64,000 nucleotides of DNA from Aurelia coerulea. Taxonomy: Eukaryota; Cnidaria; Scyphozoa; Semaeostomeae; Ulmaridae. Where the stretch lies: assembly GCA_039566865.1 (NCBI GenBank), contig CM076961.1:6781501-6845500 (forward strand). Direction: 5' to 3'. Each line of letters opens with the position of its first letter. Within the stretch, counting starts at the first letter, position 1. Under the pieces are notes generated by a model. It was given only the letters and a program-made list of their open reading frames with translations, searched no databases and was not told the DNA's origin. Shown piece after piece: positions 35,108 through 46,155 of the stretch. The position numbers and the translations under genes are program-made.

Positions 35108-35473
35108 CACGTATTTTTTTATAAGAAACTAGAACTATGGGCCAGTACTGAGAGCTTCTTAAAATCATCAGATTCTGAGTACTCAGAATTTCTTACGGCT
35201 TTCTTTAGAGGCTCCATAACACAATCCATAACTGTTCACTACATGTGCCTTCGTGAGAATTTCAAAACAAGGCTCCTTAAGCCTTTCTTGATACGAGTAA
35301 TATGATATAAGAAACAAATGAAAGAAAAGTAAAAATATGTCAAGGATTACCCTTATATCAAAATAAATAGTTTCTTAACTTATATTTTCCCAGTACTGGA
35401 GTTTCTTAATTTTTTGGCGCTCTGAGAGTTGAGTTTCTTATACTATGGGCAATTTCTTATGAAAAAATACGTG
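35108..35473. mobile_element. 366-base MITE with ATAAGAAAC motif ends, nested in the MULE-like element
   Basis: Starts CACGTATTTTTTTATAAGAAAC-like and ends with the inverse, with more TAAGAAAC copies inside. It is in the single-copy interior next to the right TIR arm. Related by these motifs to the elements at 38965-39349 and 52454-55024. Confidence 0.6.
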
Positions 35474-35838
35474 TATGGATGAAAATAAATTTCCCTCCTG
35501 ATCTTGGATTTCGAAAATATTTGTCATTTGGCTTCTTTGAAAAACATTTTTCAAAATTATGATGAAACCTTTGTGAAACTTTATATTTGCCCCTCTGTGA
35601 TTCGAAATTCGAATACAGTGTCGCGCCAGAGAAATAGCGTGTTCTCCTTGCGAAATTCTCATAACTTTTTGGGATTGTTTTGGCCAGAGGAAGTTGTGGA
35701 GAAGCTTATTCTTTTCTAGAAAAGGCATGCCTTTGATTTTTAAATACTCAGAGTATATCTTTCACATCATTCTCAAAGTGCTTTACGCGTCAAGTTGAGT
35801 TTCAGTGACGACTTGGAGCATCTCCAGCGACTAGAAAC

Positions 35839-36165
35839 ATGGAGGAAGCCCATTTTTTAGATTTATTTGAAACACTGCCGGTATTCATCGCAAATAATGG
35901 TCAATTTGTGACTAAAGATCTTGTATTTGGAGGATACACCAATTTTGCAACTGGTTTTAACAAGAATTCATTCATTGGTAAGTGATTTCAAGCAATTTCC
36001 ACCAAATAAGGTCCATGCCGTGAATCAATACTGTTGTGAAATTTCGAGGACGTTGAAAATTTTCGAAATTAATCAAACCTCGACCTTCTTTCAGTGTTGC
36101 GAGCAAGAACAACCTTGGATTCAAGAGAACTCTTGATATATGGTGGAGGCATCCCCAACTCTTAG
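35839..36165 (+). CDS. captured two-exon coding fragment in right TIR arm
   Basis: ATG at 35839 opens a frame (MEEAHFLDLFETLPVFIANN, ending GFNKNSF) to a consensus GGTAAGT donor at 35978. A pyrimidine-rich stretch (CGACCTTCTTTCAG) gives an acceptor at 36094. Joined in phase, the second exon reads VLRARTTLDSRELLIYGGG and stops at 36163-36165, 69 residues in all. The 117-base intron and continuous frame suggest a piece of a host gene picked up by the element, as Pack-MULEs do. I do not recognise the protein, and it could be part of the element's own coding region. Confidence 0.4.
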
Positions 36166-36529
36166 ACTAAAAGCATAAAATCCCTTATGTGTTAAGAAAC
36201 GGCCTTATGTTTGGAACTTTCATAGGGGCGACACGTTAGAAATTGCCAGTCTTAGCTGTCACTTGCAATTTCATTGAGCTATTTTGACAGAGAAATATTT
36301 CGCTTACATAAATGTTTTTACCTTTAACAGAAAGACGAAAGAAAACTGAACAAGATGTGTACCATTTAATCAATATCTTCCCTCAATAAACTGCCGCAAC
36401 GAAGCATTTTACGATCGAAAGCATGTAATGTTCATTGCTCGATCAGAATTTCGACGGCGTGAGTTTTTGCCTTCCATCCTTCGATTTAGGCAACATTAGT
36501 GCGCGTGCGCGCATTGTTTCCGCTCTGTC

Positions 36530-36830
36530 GGTTACAATGCCTATTATTGGATTTCAAAGCTATGATGTTAAAGTTTGCTACAAGGCTGGGAAAGAAATGG
36601 TCCTTGCCAACATGCTTTCAAGGGCCTACATTCCATTTCAAATCGATGCTCGCTCAGAAACCGAGAAAGACACTAAGATTGTTCACATGACTAGCCATTT
36701 GGCCATATCAGAGCCGCAACTCAAAGAAATCCATTAAGCCACTTCAGAAGATGAAACACTCAAGGAAGTCATGACAATTATTATTATAGGATGGCTTCCA
36801 AAGAAGGATAACCCACAAGCAAAAGCATAT
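36530..36830 (+). mobile_element. Ty3/gypsy pol relic, 3' continuation
   Basis: Resumes the split pol: SYDVKVCYKAGKEMVLANML and SRAYIP are the end of gypsy RNase H, followed by EPQLKEIH and a connector. It starts with the second copy of GGTTACAAT, so removing the 33132-36538 stretch rejoins the gene at ...PKRLQ.... A stop at 36735 and the foldback at 36835 end the recognisable part. Confidence 0.75.
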
Positions 36831-36834
36831 GGCT

Positions 36835-37349
36835 CAAATCTTTAAAATCTTCAAAAAGGTGGGTGTAAAATTCTATTTCATTTTTCTTTGAATTGAATGG
36901 CTTGAAAGGAACTTATAGCACTTTGCTGTAAATCTGCCTTGGACATTTTTTGATATCTTGATTTCTTTCAAAATGGTGGCAATCTAATGATTTTTGAAAA
37001 AATTGATGGAAAATTTTAAAAATATTTAAATCATCATAAATCCTAAACCAAAGGAAGAAAAATCATATAACTTTCAATAAAAGCATAGTTTATGAAGGTC
37101 TACAATACATGGTGAAATGTATGGTGAAAACCAAAGATCAGTACTTTTCTGGTTTAGGATTTAGAAATTTGATGACGTCATAGCCTCAAATTTAATAAAT
37201 GTCACCATTTTGAAACTAATCAAGATATCAATAAATTTCCATGGCAGGTTTACAGAAAAATGTGCCAAGTTCCTTCCAAGCCATTTAATTCAAAGGAAAC
37301 TGTCATATAATTTTACACCGACCTTCTTAAAGACTTGAGCCCTATGTTA
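36835..37349. mobile_element. palindromic foldback MITE
   Basis: The arms (about 36835-37045 and 37150-37349) are imperfect inverses, from AGGGCTCAA(G/A)TCTTTAA at the outer ends to ATCCTAAACCA at the centre. Inserted at the 3' end of the gypsy relic. No coding capacity. Confidence 0.7.
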
Positions 37350-37438
37350 CAAGCAAAAGTGAAGAGAGAAGGGAGATGATGGGATAGTTCTTGTACAAAA
37401 CAGAAGGTTCCTTAGAACATCCAAGGATTCATATGGAG

Positions 37439-37794
37439 GCGAGCCAGCCTGCTTACCGGGCTTGATGTTTTTGCCGAGATCTCACCTTATTACTGTTTCC
37501 CAGTCAAAGTTTGTTGTCTGTTCATATGATCAGGTGGGCTGGCCCAGAAGGTGAGATCTCACTCAAGTGCTGCCGGAATCCCACTTGGCGGGATCAAAAA
37601 TTTTCCCATATGAACACTCCAGCCTGCCTGCTGAGTCGAAAAGGTCTCTACTGCACATGGGTGGGCATGCAAAAATCGCACCAATGGTGGCGTGTCACCA
37701 ACTCCAGCCTAGTAGGCGGAATGGATTTTGCCATATGAACTGAATGTGAAATCAGCTCACATAGCAGGCCAGCCCGGTAGGTGGGCTGGCTCGC
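37439..37794. mobile_element. 356-base MITE with GCGAGCCAGCC ends
   Basis: GCGAGCCAGCCTGCTTACCG at the left and the inverse of GCGAGCCAGCCCACCTACCG at the right, with additional CCAGCC/GGCTGG and CATATGAAC motifs inside. No TSD recognised. Confidence 0.65.
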
Positions 37795-37819
37795 TTCGGC
37801 TATCTGTAAAACATGCTGT

Positions 37820-37925
37820 GTGGAATGATGGAATGGAATGATGGAATAGAATGATGGAATGGAATGATGGAGTAGAATGATGGAATTGAATGATGGAATA
37901 GAATGATGGAATGGAATGGTATAGA
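37820..37925 (+). repeat. GGAAT-type simple repeat
   Basis: Degenerate tandem of GGAATGATGGAATAGAATGAT units. It recurs in shorter inverted form at the far end of the palindrome. Confidence 0.8.
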
Positions 37926-38964
37926 TGAAATGGTAGATATGGAATAGCAAACTACTGGTCGCTTTTGAAAAAAATTACACCAATGTGTTCCTCGAGATAT
38001 TCTTAGTTTATTTTGCATATGTTTTGTTGAAAGTCTCATGAAATTCCCTTAAATTTCGACTGAAACAACAAGCATGATAACAGACTGTGTGGGCAGAATC
38101 AGTTAAGTTGTTTAATTGATGTGAGTTGTAGGGAAAAAATCTGTAAAACATGGAGTGATGGAATGGAATGGAATGGTCGACATGGAATAGCCAAACTATT
38201 GGTCGGCTTTGAAAAAGAATTACACCAATGTGTTCCTCTCGATCTCTACAGTGCATTTTGCGCAGATTTTCTTGAAAATATGCTGGAATTCCTTCAGATT
38301 TCAACTGAAACAAAATTTGATCTATGTTAGGCTGGCGTACACAGAGCTGTGGAATGTTGAGGAGTGACAGGGATCAATGGCAGTTTTAATCCTTATTTCG
38401 TAATGGCGCCAAGTTTATTTTTATCATAAACGGGGGTTCGTAAGAAACTTTAGACAACAGGAAATTGAGTTACTGCTGCCCTCATGCACTCACTCACTCA
38501 CTCACTATTGTTTGAAAACAATGCCCAGTTGTTCATCATTTGCACAGGTTATGGTATTGTTTAGATTTCATTTCGTGTTGTGCAACTGTGAACTGAACTG
38601 CGTCGATTTTTCAAAAACTTTCCTGCTATGCTTCACCACGTTGTGACTTCCGTCGAAAAATCCATAGTTTTATGCTGCTAGCTGGACTTGCCCCAAGTCT
38701 CTTCCGCGAAAATAAAAACCAAGCGGCAGTGGGCCAATTTTTGTTGGCAATTTGTTTCGTTATAAACACGGGAGAGACTTGGGCAAGTCCAGCTGCTAGC
38801 ATATTTTGTCTTACCCTGGGTACCATTGTTATTTTTAGAATTTTTAGGCTCTGGTACCGATGGTAATTTTGTCTGTGTAGCAGGCTTCACCATGGTGGGC
38901 TTTGCTTTACATACAGTGTGAGTGTGCTTGTGCTCCCAGAAAACTGTCTTGCAGAATTTCAGTA

Positions 38965-39349
38965 CACTCATTTTTTTTATAAGAAACCGCTTATAAGAAA
39001 CGGTAGGCTCAATTTTTCGAAAGTTAAGAAACAACCCTACCTGAATTCAAAAAAGCTAAGAAACTTTTGAAATTTTACAGTTTCAATTTTCCTATCGCAG
39101 TCAAAAATGTCTTGACACTGTACAGTTATGTTTGGACATTATGTTGAGTGCGAATTATGTTATTGACTTGTTTTGAGATCTTACTAAGTAATTTGGGAGC
39201 CCTTTAGACAAAACAAGATTAACTTTACATTTCTGGCATTAAAAATATAAGAAACACGTAAGAAACTTTTGGTAGCAAAATGGCCCAAAAAAATTAAGAA
39301 ACTGCCTACCAGTCCCGGACCTTTAGTTTCTTACAAAAACAAATAAGTG
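38965..39349. mobile_element. 385-base TA-flanked MITE rich in TAAGAAAC
   Basis: TA then CACTCATTTTTTTTATAAGA at the left; inverse of CACTTATTTGTTTTTGTAAG then TA (39350-39351) at the right. Several internal TAAGAAAC copies. TA duplication suggests Tc1/mariner-type mobilisation. Confidence 0.65.
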
Positions 39350-39351
39350 TA

Positions 39352-40415
39352 GTTGACGTGTTGACAAAGCCAGATTTCATTTCCTCCGGACTTGCTACTT
39401 GGTAGAGGGAATGTTTGGGTTTTACGGTCACAGGGTTTCACCATATTCTGTAATCTTGCACGCAATGTTTCGGTTTGATTTTGAGCGGTTTACGGTTTTG
39501 GGACCCCCAAACATTCCCTGTTGATACTGTCCGAAAAATCACCAAATTCACATCAACAACCATGTGAAAGAAAACTACAAAAGTAACATAGTTGCATGGG
39601 GTAGACATTTTTGGTCACTGATCTGCACCTTCAGAGCTTTGGATGGGAGGTGAGCTTCCTTGGCAGTTCGAAATATTTGCTTGAAAGAAGGTAAAAAAGA
39701 AATGCGTTGTAATAGTGACTATGCTAAAAAGGAAATAGCCCCCAAATGCTGTACTAGTTCCTCCAAACAATTAGATTTTGAGTTTTTATGGCAAGAAGTC
39801 ACTAAAATGTACTGAAGGCTGGCACCATCGATGTGTTGATTTATCCTTGTGCGCACTAGTCTTCGTGCAGGGATCCCCTTGCCCCGCCCGAACTGGCCAC
39901 TCTCCATCCTCCTTCATTTGTATTAAAAAGGATGCCAAAATTTCAATGTATGTAGCTAAAAAAGTGTGCAGGTTAATTTTGATACTGCTTGGGATAATAA
40001 ATATGTCGAATTTGTTCATTTGACTCGGTAATACTGTATGTCATTCCTCAAAATAAGGGATGAAAGAGCTAACATGCTTTCATTTATATCCTTTTCATAT
40101 GAGAATAAACCCCCTCTCAAGCTGGCAAGCCTCCTCTCTCTTAAAGCCCCCTCTGGAGTCTCCAAGATTGAGTAATAAGCACTTGGGGGCTCAAAAAAGC
40201 CTGTGTTCCAGACCATTACGAAAATATAATTTATTTTTCTGGAGTCTGGAACACAGGCTAGCTCAAAGAAATTCTTGGCCTTGCTACTGAAAGTTTCTTG
40301 GAGTTTATCAAATTTGCACTATATTTCAGAATCATTCTGTTTTTCAAACAGCGCATCCAACGTAGCAAGTAAGATAAAACAATCTGTGGTACGCTCTTCG
40401 TTAAAGTTATTCCTT
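39352..40415. other. spacer of the palindrome, nothing recognised
   Basis: A short inverted pair around AGCCTGTGTTCCAGAC (about 40197 and 40243) is the only structure seen. No gene. Confidence 0.35.
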
Positions 40416-41419
40416 TTCATAGCATTTTGAAGGCAGTGTTCATGCTCTAAATGACAATCGTGTATGTAAAACCCACCATGGTGAAACCTGCTGCACAGAC
40501 AAAATATGCTAGCAGCATAAAACCTATGGATTCTTCGACAGAAGTCACAACGTCATGAAGCATAGCAGGAAAGTTTTGAAAAATCGACGCAGTTCAGTTC
40601 ACAGTTGCACAACACGAAATGAAATCTAAACAATACCATAACCTGTGCAAATGATGAACAACTGGGCATTGTTTTCAAACAATAGTGAGTGAGTGAGTGA
40701 GTGCATGAGGGCAGCAGTAACTCAATTTCCTGTTGTCTAAAGTTTCTTACGAATCCCCGTTTATGATAAAAATAAACTTGGCGCCATTACGACATAAGGA
40801 TTAAAGCTGTCATTGATCTCTGTCACTGCTCAACATTTCACAGCTCTGTGCACGCCAGCCTAACATAGATCAAATATTGTTTCAGTTGAAATCTGAAGGA
40901 ATTGCAGCATATTTTCGAGAAAATATGCGCAAAATGCACTGTAAAGATCGAGAGGAACACATTGGTGTAATTCTTTTTCAAAACCGACCAAAAGTTTGGC
41001 TATTCCATGTCGACCATTCCATTCCATTCTATCATTCCACGTTTTACAGATTTTTTCCCTACAACTCACATCAATTAAACGACTTAACTGATGTCTGCCC
41101 ACACAGTCTGTTATCATGCTTGTTGTTTCAATCGTAATTTAAGGGAATTTCATGAGACTTTCAACAAAACATATGCAAAATAAACTAAGAATATCTTGAG
41201 GAACACATTGGTGTAATTTTCTTTCCAAAACGACCAGTAGTTTGGCTATTCCATATCTACCATTCCATCTATACCATTCCATTCCATCATTCCAGTATGT
41301 ATGTATGTATGTAAAATTTTGCCATACAAATTAAAAATTAAAAGTAATATTAAAAAAAATTACGAAATGAAAGAAAGGCTATTTACATGCGTACAATATG
41401 ATAAAAACTAAGATCTTGT

Positions 41420-41840
41420 ATAAAAACACCCCTATTTTAAAATGGCAGGGATAGCATTAAAAGGTCAGTACAACCTTGTTTCCATAATGGTCCCTTCAGG
41501 GGTATTATAGAAAAGAAAAGTTTTCATGAAAAAACGAGACAAAAATATTTTACGTCAGAAGTAGCATGTAATGGCTCATTCCTAAGAAAGTTAAACAGCC
41601 TGTTTGGCCTGTTGTTTATGCAGTTTTCAGAAATTTGATAATATATACATGGGACTGTTTTCTTGATTTTGGAGGTCTTTAAAGAAATTGTCCTTTATCT
41701 TATGTTTGAAACTGTTAACGTTTTTAGCAGACTTTAGGTCAGAGTGCACTGGATCTCTACGGGGAAGTGAATGTCTATATTGTTTATTCATCTTACGAAT
41801 GCACCTTCGTAGGCCCTTAGACATTCATGGTTTATCTTTG
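41420..41840 (-). repeat. LINE 3' end and ORF C-terminus
   Basis: Minus-strand frame with VNSFKHKIKDNFFKDLQ is a LINE polyprotein C-terminus, followed on the minus strand by the approximately 80-base tail containing TTAAAATGGCAGGGATAG (inverse of the 5395 and 60121 fragments). The same pair occurs at 63780-64000. Confidence 0.65.
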
Positions 41841-42366
41841 AGGGTTTTTTGGCAGCTGTTTCAGGGGAAAGCAATCATCAAAGCATTTTGTCAAATTTTC
41901 GCTGAACATATCGGCCCAAAGGTTAGCATTTCGAAATTCATAGAGGTCCTGCCAATTGATTTGGCTTAGCTTTTCTTTGCATCTAGCGCGATTTTTGTCG
42001 CTAAAGAAATGGATTTAAGGAGTTGCTATTTTCTTTGCAAGGGTTTGTATGAGTATCAACACCGAGGTGACATGATCACTGATGTCGGTTATATGGTTAC
42101 CTGCGATGATTTTTCACTTTGTCGACATTAATACAGAAAAGAATGGTCTATAAGTGAAGCAGTTGCCTTGTTATCCAAGAAGGTAGGGTGGTTTGAGGTT
42201 GACTATGTTTTCAAAGGGAAAATGACTCCTACAGCCTTTCTTCAGTTGAATTGTCTTTCTAAATATCGTATCAATTCATGAGACAATTTCTATTACATTT
42301 ATTCAGCTAACCTCAAGCATCTCTTGCAGTTATAACCTTTCAAAGATAAGATACAGCTATGTTTCC
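41841..42366. other. no recognised feature
   Basis: AT-rich intron sequence. Confidence 0.35.
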
Positions 42367-42369
42367 ATA

Positions 42370-43374
42370 AAGGGTGTCCCAAAACAGATGTGAGCTGTTT
42401 GAATGTCCACTGTGGAGGAACGATAAATCAAGCTTAACCTATTTTCCAAATTTGGAATAGACGAGATTTCAACTTGGAGTTTGGCACCAAGTTTGAGCAT
42501 ATCTGATAAGTGGTTGCTGATTTCTTGAGAAATAAAGTCTAAATCAGCGGCTATTTCAAAACCAAAGGATTCTATTTCCGTACTTAACCGTATAACTTGG
42601 GTTTTAGCATCAAATGGACTTAAACTTTGCAGTTATGTCAGGAAACACACTTGGGAGTAATTAATGACCACCTAGCTGAAGGATATTGACCAGGCAGCCT
42701 GCTGAATACACTATTCTTTGTTTAAAGCAACTTTATCACTTTTGAGAAACAAAATAGCTGATGGACGCATGTCATGGAATGATACACCTGCCGAAATTCG
42801 CGAGTTACCGACACTTGATCGTTTTAAAAAACAACTTAAAACGCATCTAAAGAGCTAGACTCTCAAACACATCTCCCTGGAAGAACAGCAATGATTAAGT
42901 TTTATAGGGCTTTAGGTTTTTACTCATAAGGTTTTATCATTGTAAATAGATGTTATATATTTTAATTTGCTGAAGGGTTAATTTGTGTATAAATAATATT
43001 AAATGAAAAAAAAATGGCCTGCAGCACTGGTGTTCCACATCACCATTTCTAGCAACCCTAGCTATTTTAAATATTCTTGGTTATTAAAAAATCTTAATCA
43101 TGACTATCTGTTTCACTTGTGAAAATCAGAAAGCCGGGCTAGGTCTGTTTTTTTTTCAATCGATTTCTTTGATTTTTACATAATGGAGAATAATGAATCC
43201 TCTGGTTTAAGGCAGCCAATGATTTCGACTTTCTTGCTGCATAAATCAGCTGCTACTTATCAGATTTATTCAAAGTTGGTGTCAAACTTTAAGTTGAAGT
43301 CTCTTCTATTAGAAATCTTAAAAACGGAAAAATTGGATTTGTCAAACAGCGCACATGTTTTTTGGGACACCCTG
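42370..43374. mobile_element. Tc1/mariner-like MITE (GGGTGTCCC ends)
   Basis: TA at 42368-42369, then AAGGGTGTCCCAAAACAGAT; the right end is the inverse of CAGGGTGTCCCAAAAAACAT, then TA at 43375. Imperfect TIRs extend about 200 bases. CAGGGTGTCCC ends with a TA duplication are typical of mariner-type families. A LINE C-terminal fragment (DTPAEIRELPTLDRFKKQLK, about 42780-42860, plus strand) is nested inside. No transposase. Confidence 0.7.
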
Positions 43375-43376
43375 TA

Positions 43377-43932
43377 TATTATCGTAGTAATTCGCAGACA
43401 AAATGACATCATCAGCTGTTACTAAGAATCATTAGATAACTTGAAATCGAAATGAGATTTCAAAGAAATGTAAGCGAGATTCTTTATCATTTGACAGTAC
43501 CGTTCATTTGCATCAATAAACATTTTCACTTCAGGTCAACTTTAATCCTAGCTTTGTAAACTAAATTTTTGTCGATAAACAGATTTCTTATGGGTTTAGA
43601 GGCTTCCAAAACCTACCCTTGCCATCAATAAGGTTGGTACCCTATGTTTGCTCATGCTCGACAATGGAGTCCACTTCTGAGACAAAAGGAACGAACAAAG
43701 CTTGGTCTGGCAAAACGAGAAGAGCATGACCTCGTCGCTATAATCATCATAACCTAGTCCTACAATTTCGATGAATGGTTCGTTTTGATTGGCTGAATAT
43801 TTTATTCTGCAAAATCATTGCAAATATTTTTTACATCAAGGCATGTCAAGTTCTCAGGGCATGACTGTAGTGCAACCCTGTGTCATTTCGTGAGTTTCTC
43901 TCTGACAAGAGTGTGTTTAGGCCTAGCTGATT
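43377..43932. other. no recognised feature
   Basis: Unassigned intron sequence. Confidence 0.35.
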
Positions 43933-44082
43933 ATGGCGCAAGTTCAAGCTCAGGGAATTATTGCTGATCGAGACCTTGTGTCTCAATTATTAAGAATGTC
44001 CTTTGCTTCGAGGACTGTTGCTGAGCAGAAGCACATCTACCAACAACAGCGACCAATGCGGAAATTGGCTGTGTGCGAGTGA
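43933..44082 (+). CDS. possible small ORF of unknown function
   Basis: ATG at 43933 opens 49 codons beginning MAQVQAQGIIADRDLVSQLL and containing RTVAEQKHIYQQQRPMRKL. The composition looks protein-like (Gln-rich helix). No family recognised. It could be an exon of an unlinked gene or a transposon remnant. Low certainty. Confidence 0.2.
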   Translation: MAQVQAQGIIADRDLVSQLLRMSFASRTVAEQKHIYQQQRPMRKLAVCE

Positions 44083-44219
44083 AGGTATGAAAGGGGCTGT
44101 TTTGTTGGCCATGTACATTAGTAGGCCAGGCTGGTGTATCCCAAACATGGACAGAAACAGGCTATACCAACATTCATGGCATGTGTTCCTCTCTGATTGC
44201 AAAACTGGCTAGGTGCACT

Positions 44220-44465
44220 GGTGCAGTATTATCATAATTTGTTGCGGACTATGAGAACTTTCACATGCCCACCATCCATGGTGAAGGAACTTTGCTGTTG
44301 TCTGTTTTTGATGATTGCAGTATTATCATAAGTGCTGATCAAAGGAACTTTCCAAGAGAATTTTCCTGTTTGTGCAGTATTTTCATAATTTGTTGCTGAC
44401 TATGAGAAATTTCACAAGGAACTTTCCTGTTGGTGATTGCAGTATTATTATCATAATTTTTTACG
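44220..44465 (+). repeat. short degenerate repeats
   Basis: The phrase GCAGTATTATCATAATTTGT recurs about four times with variations, with interspersed GAACTTTCC copies. Confidence 0.5.
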
Positions 44466-44630
44466 TATCAGAACAGCTTCCTCCCTACAACAGCCAATTT
44501 TCTTTTATGGTCAATTGTAATGCAGTTTGATTACCCCCCAGTTTTACTGTTGCCATGAGCTGGTGGGGTTCCTTATGCTTAAAAATGGAAAACTCAAGCT
44601 AAATTTGCCTTGCAACTGTTCAACAAAATT

Positions 44631-45096
44631 AAATGTGAAAATCTTGACACAAAATGCCTGCCAAATTTATGACAAGCTTAAAATGCCTTTCTTTGAAATG
44701 TCAGACTTAAAACAAGAACACATGAAAACCAAGTCTTGGCCTAACATTTTTTGAAAATATAGAGTTTTCCCTTGTGTGTTCAGGTGCATAAATGTGAAAA
44801 TCTTGACACAAAATGCCTGCCAAATTTATGACAAGCTTACATGCCTCTGAAATGTCAGACTTAAAACAAGAACATTTGAAAACCAAGTCTTGGCCTAACA
44901 TTTTTTGAAAATAAGAGTTTTCCCTCTGTGTTCAGATACATAAATGTGAAAATCTTGACACAAAATGCCTGCCAAATTTATGACAAGCTTAAATGCCTCT
45001 GAAATGTCAGACTTGAAACCAAAACAAAAACATTTGAAAACCAAATCTTGGCCTGAAATTTTCGAAAATGGGAGTTTCCCTTGTGTTCAGGTGCAT
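44631..45096 (+). repeat. tandem repeat, three units of about 155 bases
   Basis: Units begin AAATGTGAAAATCTTGACAC at 44631, 44790 and about 44942. High similarity with small indels. No coding function evident. Confidence 0.85.
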
Positions 45097-45106
45097 ATTT
45101 AACCTG

Positions 45107-45275
45107 TAAAGGGATAGGCGTTGTCCCCTTGCCATGCATACTATGTGCTTTGGTTTAGAGACGATCTTATTTCTTGGGTGTAGGTTAAGGCAGGCACTTC
45201 CCAATGACCTAAAACAGTTAGATACTCTCTCCAGCGTCAAAATGAAAATCAAAGCATCGAGGGGAGAGGAATGTA
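45107..45275 (+). repeat. LINE C-terminal fragment
   Basis: Frame with RQALPNDLKQLDTLSSVKMK is the C-terminal motif of a CR1/Jockey-type LINE polyprotein. Confidence 0.5.
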
Positions 45276-45399
45276 ATTGTAGAACATGCAAACCTTTTGA
45301 GGGCCCGGGTTGGGTTCTTGAACAGATAATTTTTTGCATTGTCAATTGCATAAAAGAAAAGATAGGATTTGAACGTAAGATTACATTAGCTTAGTTTTT

Positions 45400-46155
45400 C
45401 AGCTTTATTTGACACCACGAGAGATTTGCAGAAGATTTTAAATGACATTGCTCTGTTTACATGTCATTTTTATTTCCTTTCTCTTCATTAATTTGCCCTC
45501 TAATTTCCTGGTTTGTATTCCTAACCTTCTTGAATAATTTTGTTACTAGAAATAACATTAATCAGTGAGAGTGGCATTTTGGAAATTTAAAACAAGCTGA
45601 ACCAACATGCGACACAAAAGTCGATGCCAGGTCTTCTGCTGGCACTAGAAGATCAAAAGATTGATGCATGTCATGTGACCCCTCGCCCTTGCAGTCAGGT
45701 CTGTTGACATCAAAGGATCAATGCTTGTCTCCCTCCTCCATTTTAAGAATTATTCAGCCACTGCTTTTGCAGTGTAGATTTATAGTTGACAACTTTTTCA
45801 CCCATTAAGGCCCTATTGTGAAAAAACTTAAATCCAGCAAATTGACATTCCACAAAACAATAGACAGATTAAGAAGGCTTTGTTGCAATTGCCTTGAACA
45901 TTTCATGATTGTATGATCACAATGCGTTGCTTACAAAAATTTAGGTCCACCCCCGCATTAACCTTGCAAGGAAAGACTCTTTTTGAGACAGATCAGAGAT
46001 TTACTGTCCATCTGGATATCGTAACTTCTTAATGCATTAACTATGATGCCACATTTTTCTTCCATTCCTCAAAACTGTTTTTACCACAGCTCAAGTAATT
46101 GTTTATTTTATCCCCAATTCACATGCTCTATGCACTTTTTCCTGTCTTTACTTAG
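45400..46155. other. intron 1 3' end
   Basis: No repeat recognised. Leads to the pyrimidine-rich acceptor CCTGTCTTTACTTAG of exon 2. Confidence 0.5.

Larger units (their letters stand above)
33123..36538. mobile_element. 3.4 kb MULE-like element with 1 kb TIRs and 9-base target duplication
   Basis: The element 33132-36529 begins GACAGAGCGGAAA and ends with the inverse. GGTTACAAT occurs directly outside both ends (33123-33131 and 36530-36538). Arms of about 1.0 kb (33132-34155 and 35510-36529) are over 95% alike by eye. A 9-base duplication with kilobase TIRs is diagnostic of Mutator-like elements. The interior (34155-35510) has no recognisable transposase, so it is non-autonomous. Both arms carry the same spliceable coding fragment. 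Confidence 0.88.
37800..41300. mobile_element. 3.5 kb palindromic repeat with GGAAT-type outer ends
   Basis: The left arm (about 37800-38940) and right arm (about 40420-41300) are reverse complements over roughly 850 bases, sharing (ACTC)n near 38490 and its inverse near 40690. The outer parts are GGAAT-family repeats (37820-37925 and 41240-41290). The left arm holds an extra small hairpin (38683-38805, TGGACTTGCCCCAAGTCTC and inverse) absent from the right arm. The spacer has a nested MITE. No long frame with family resemblance; the arm frames are mirror images of each other. Confidence 0.7.
9006..46155 (+). other. intron 1 of the SUV39H-type gene (about 37 kb)
   Basis: Runs from GTAAGT at 9006 to a CTTAG acceptor at 46155, phase 0. 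It separates pre-SET cysteines 3 and 4. It is packed with nested mobile elements, described separately. No other host exon inside it could be tied to this gene. Confidence 0.85.

Noticed and set aside
37820..37925. GGAAT-type repeat as human satellite contamination
   Set aside because: Units are degenerate and belong to the palindromic repeat whose other arm carries the same sequence.
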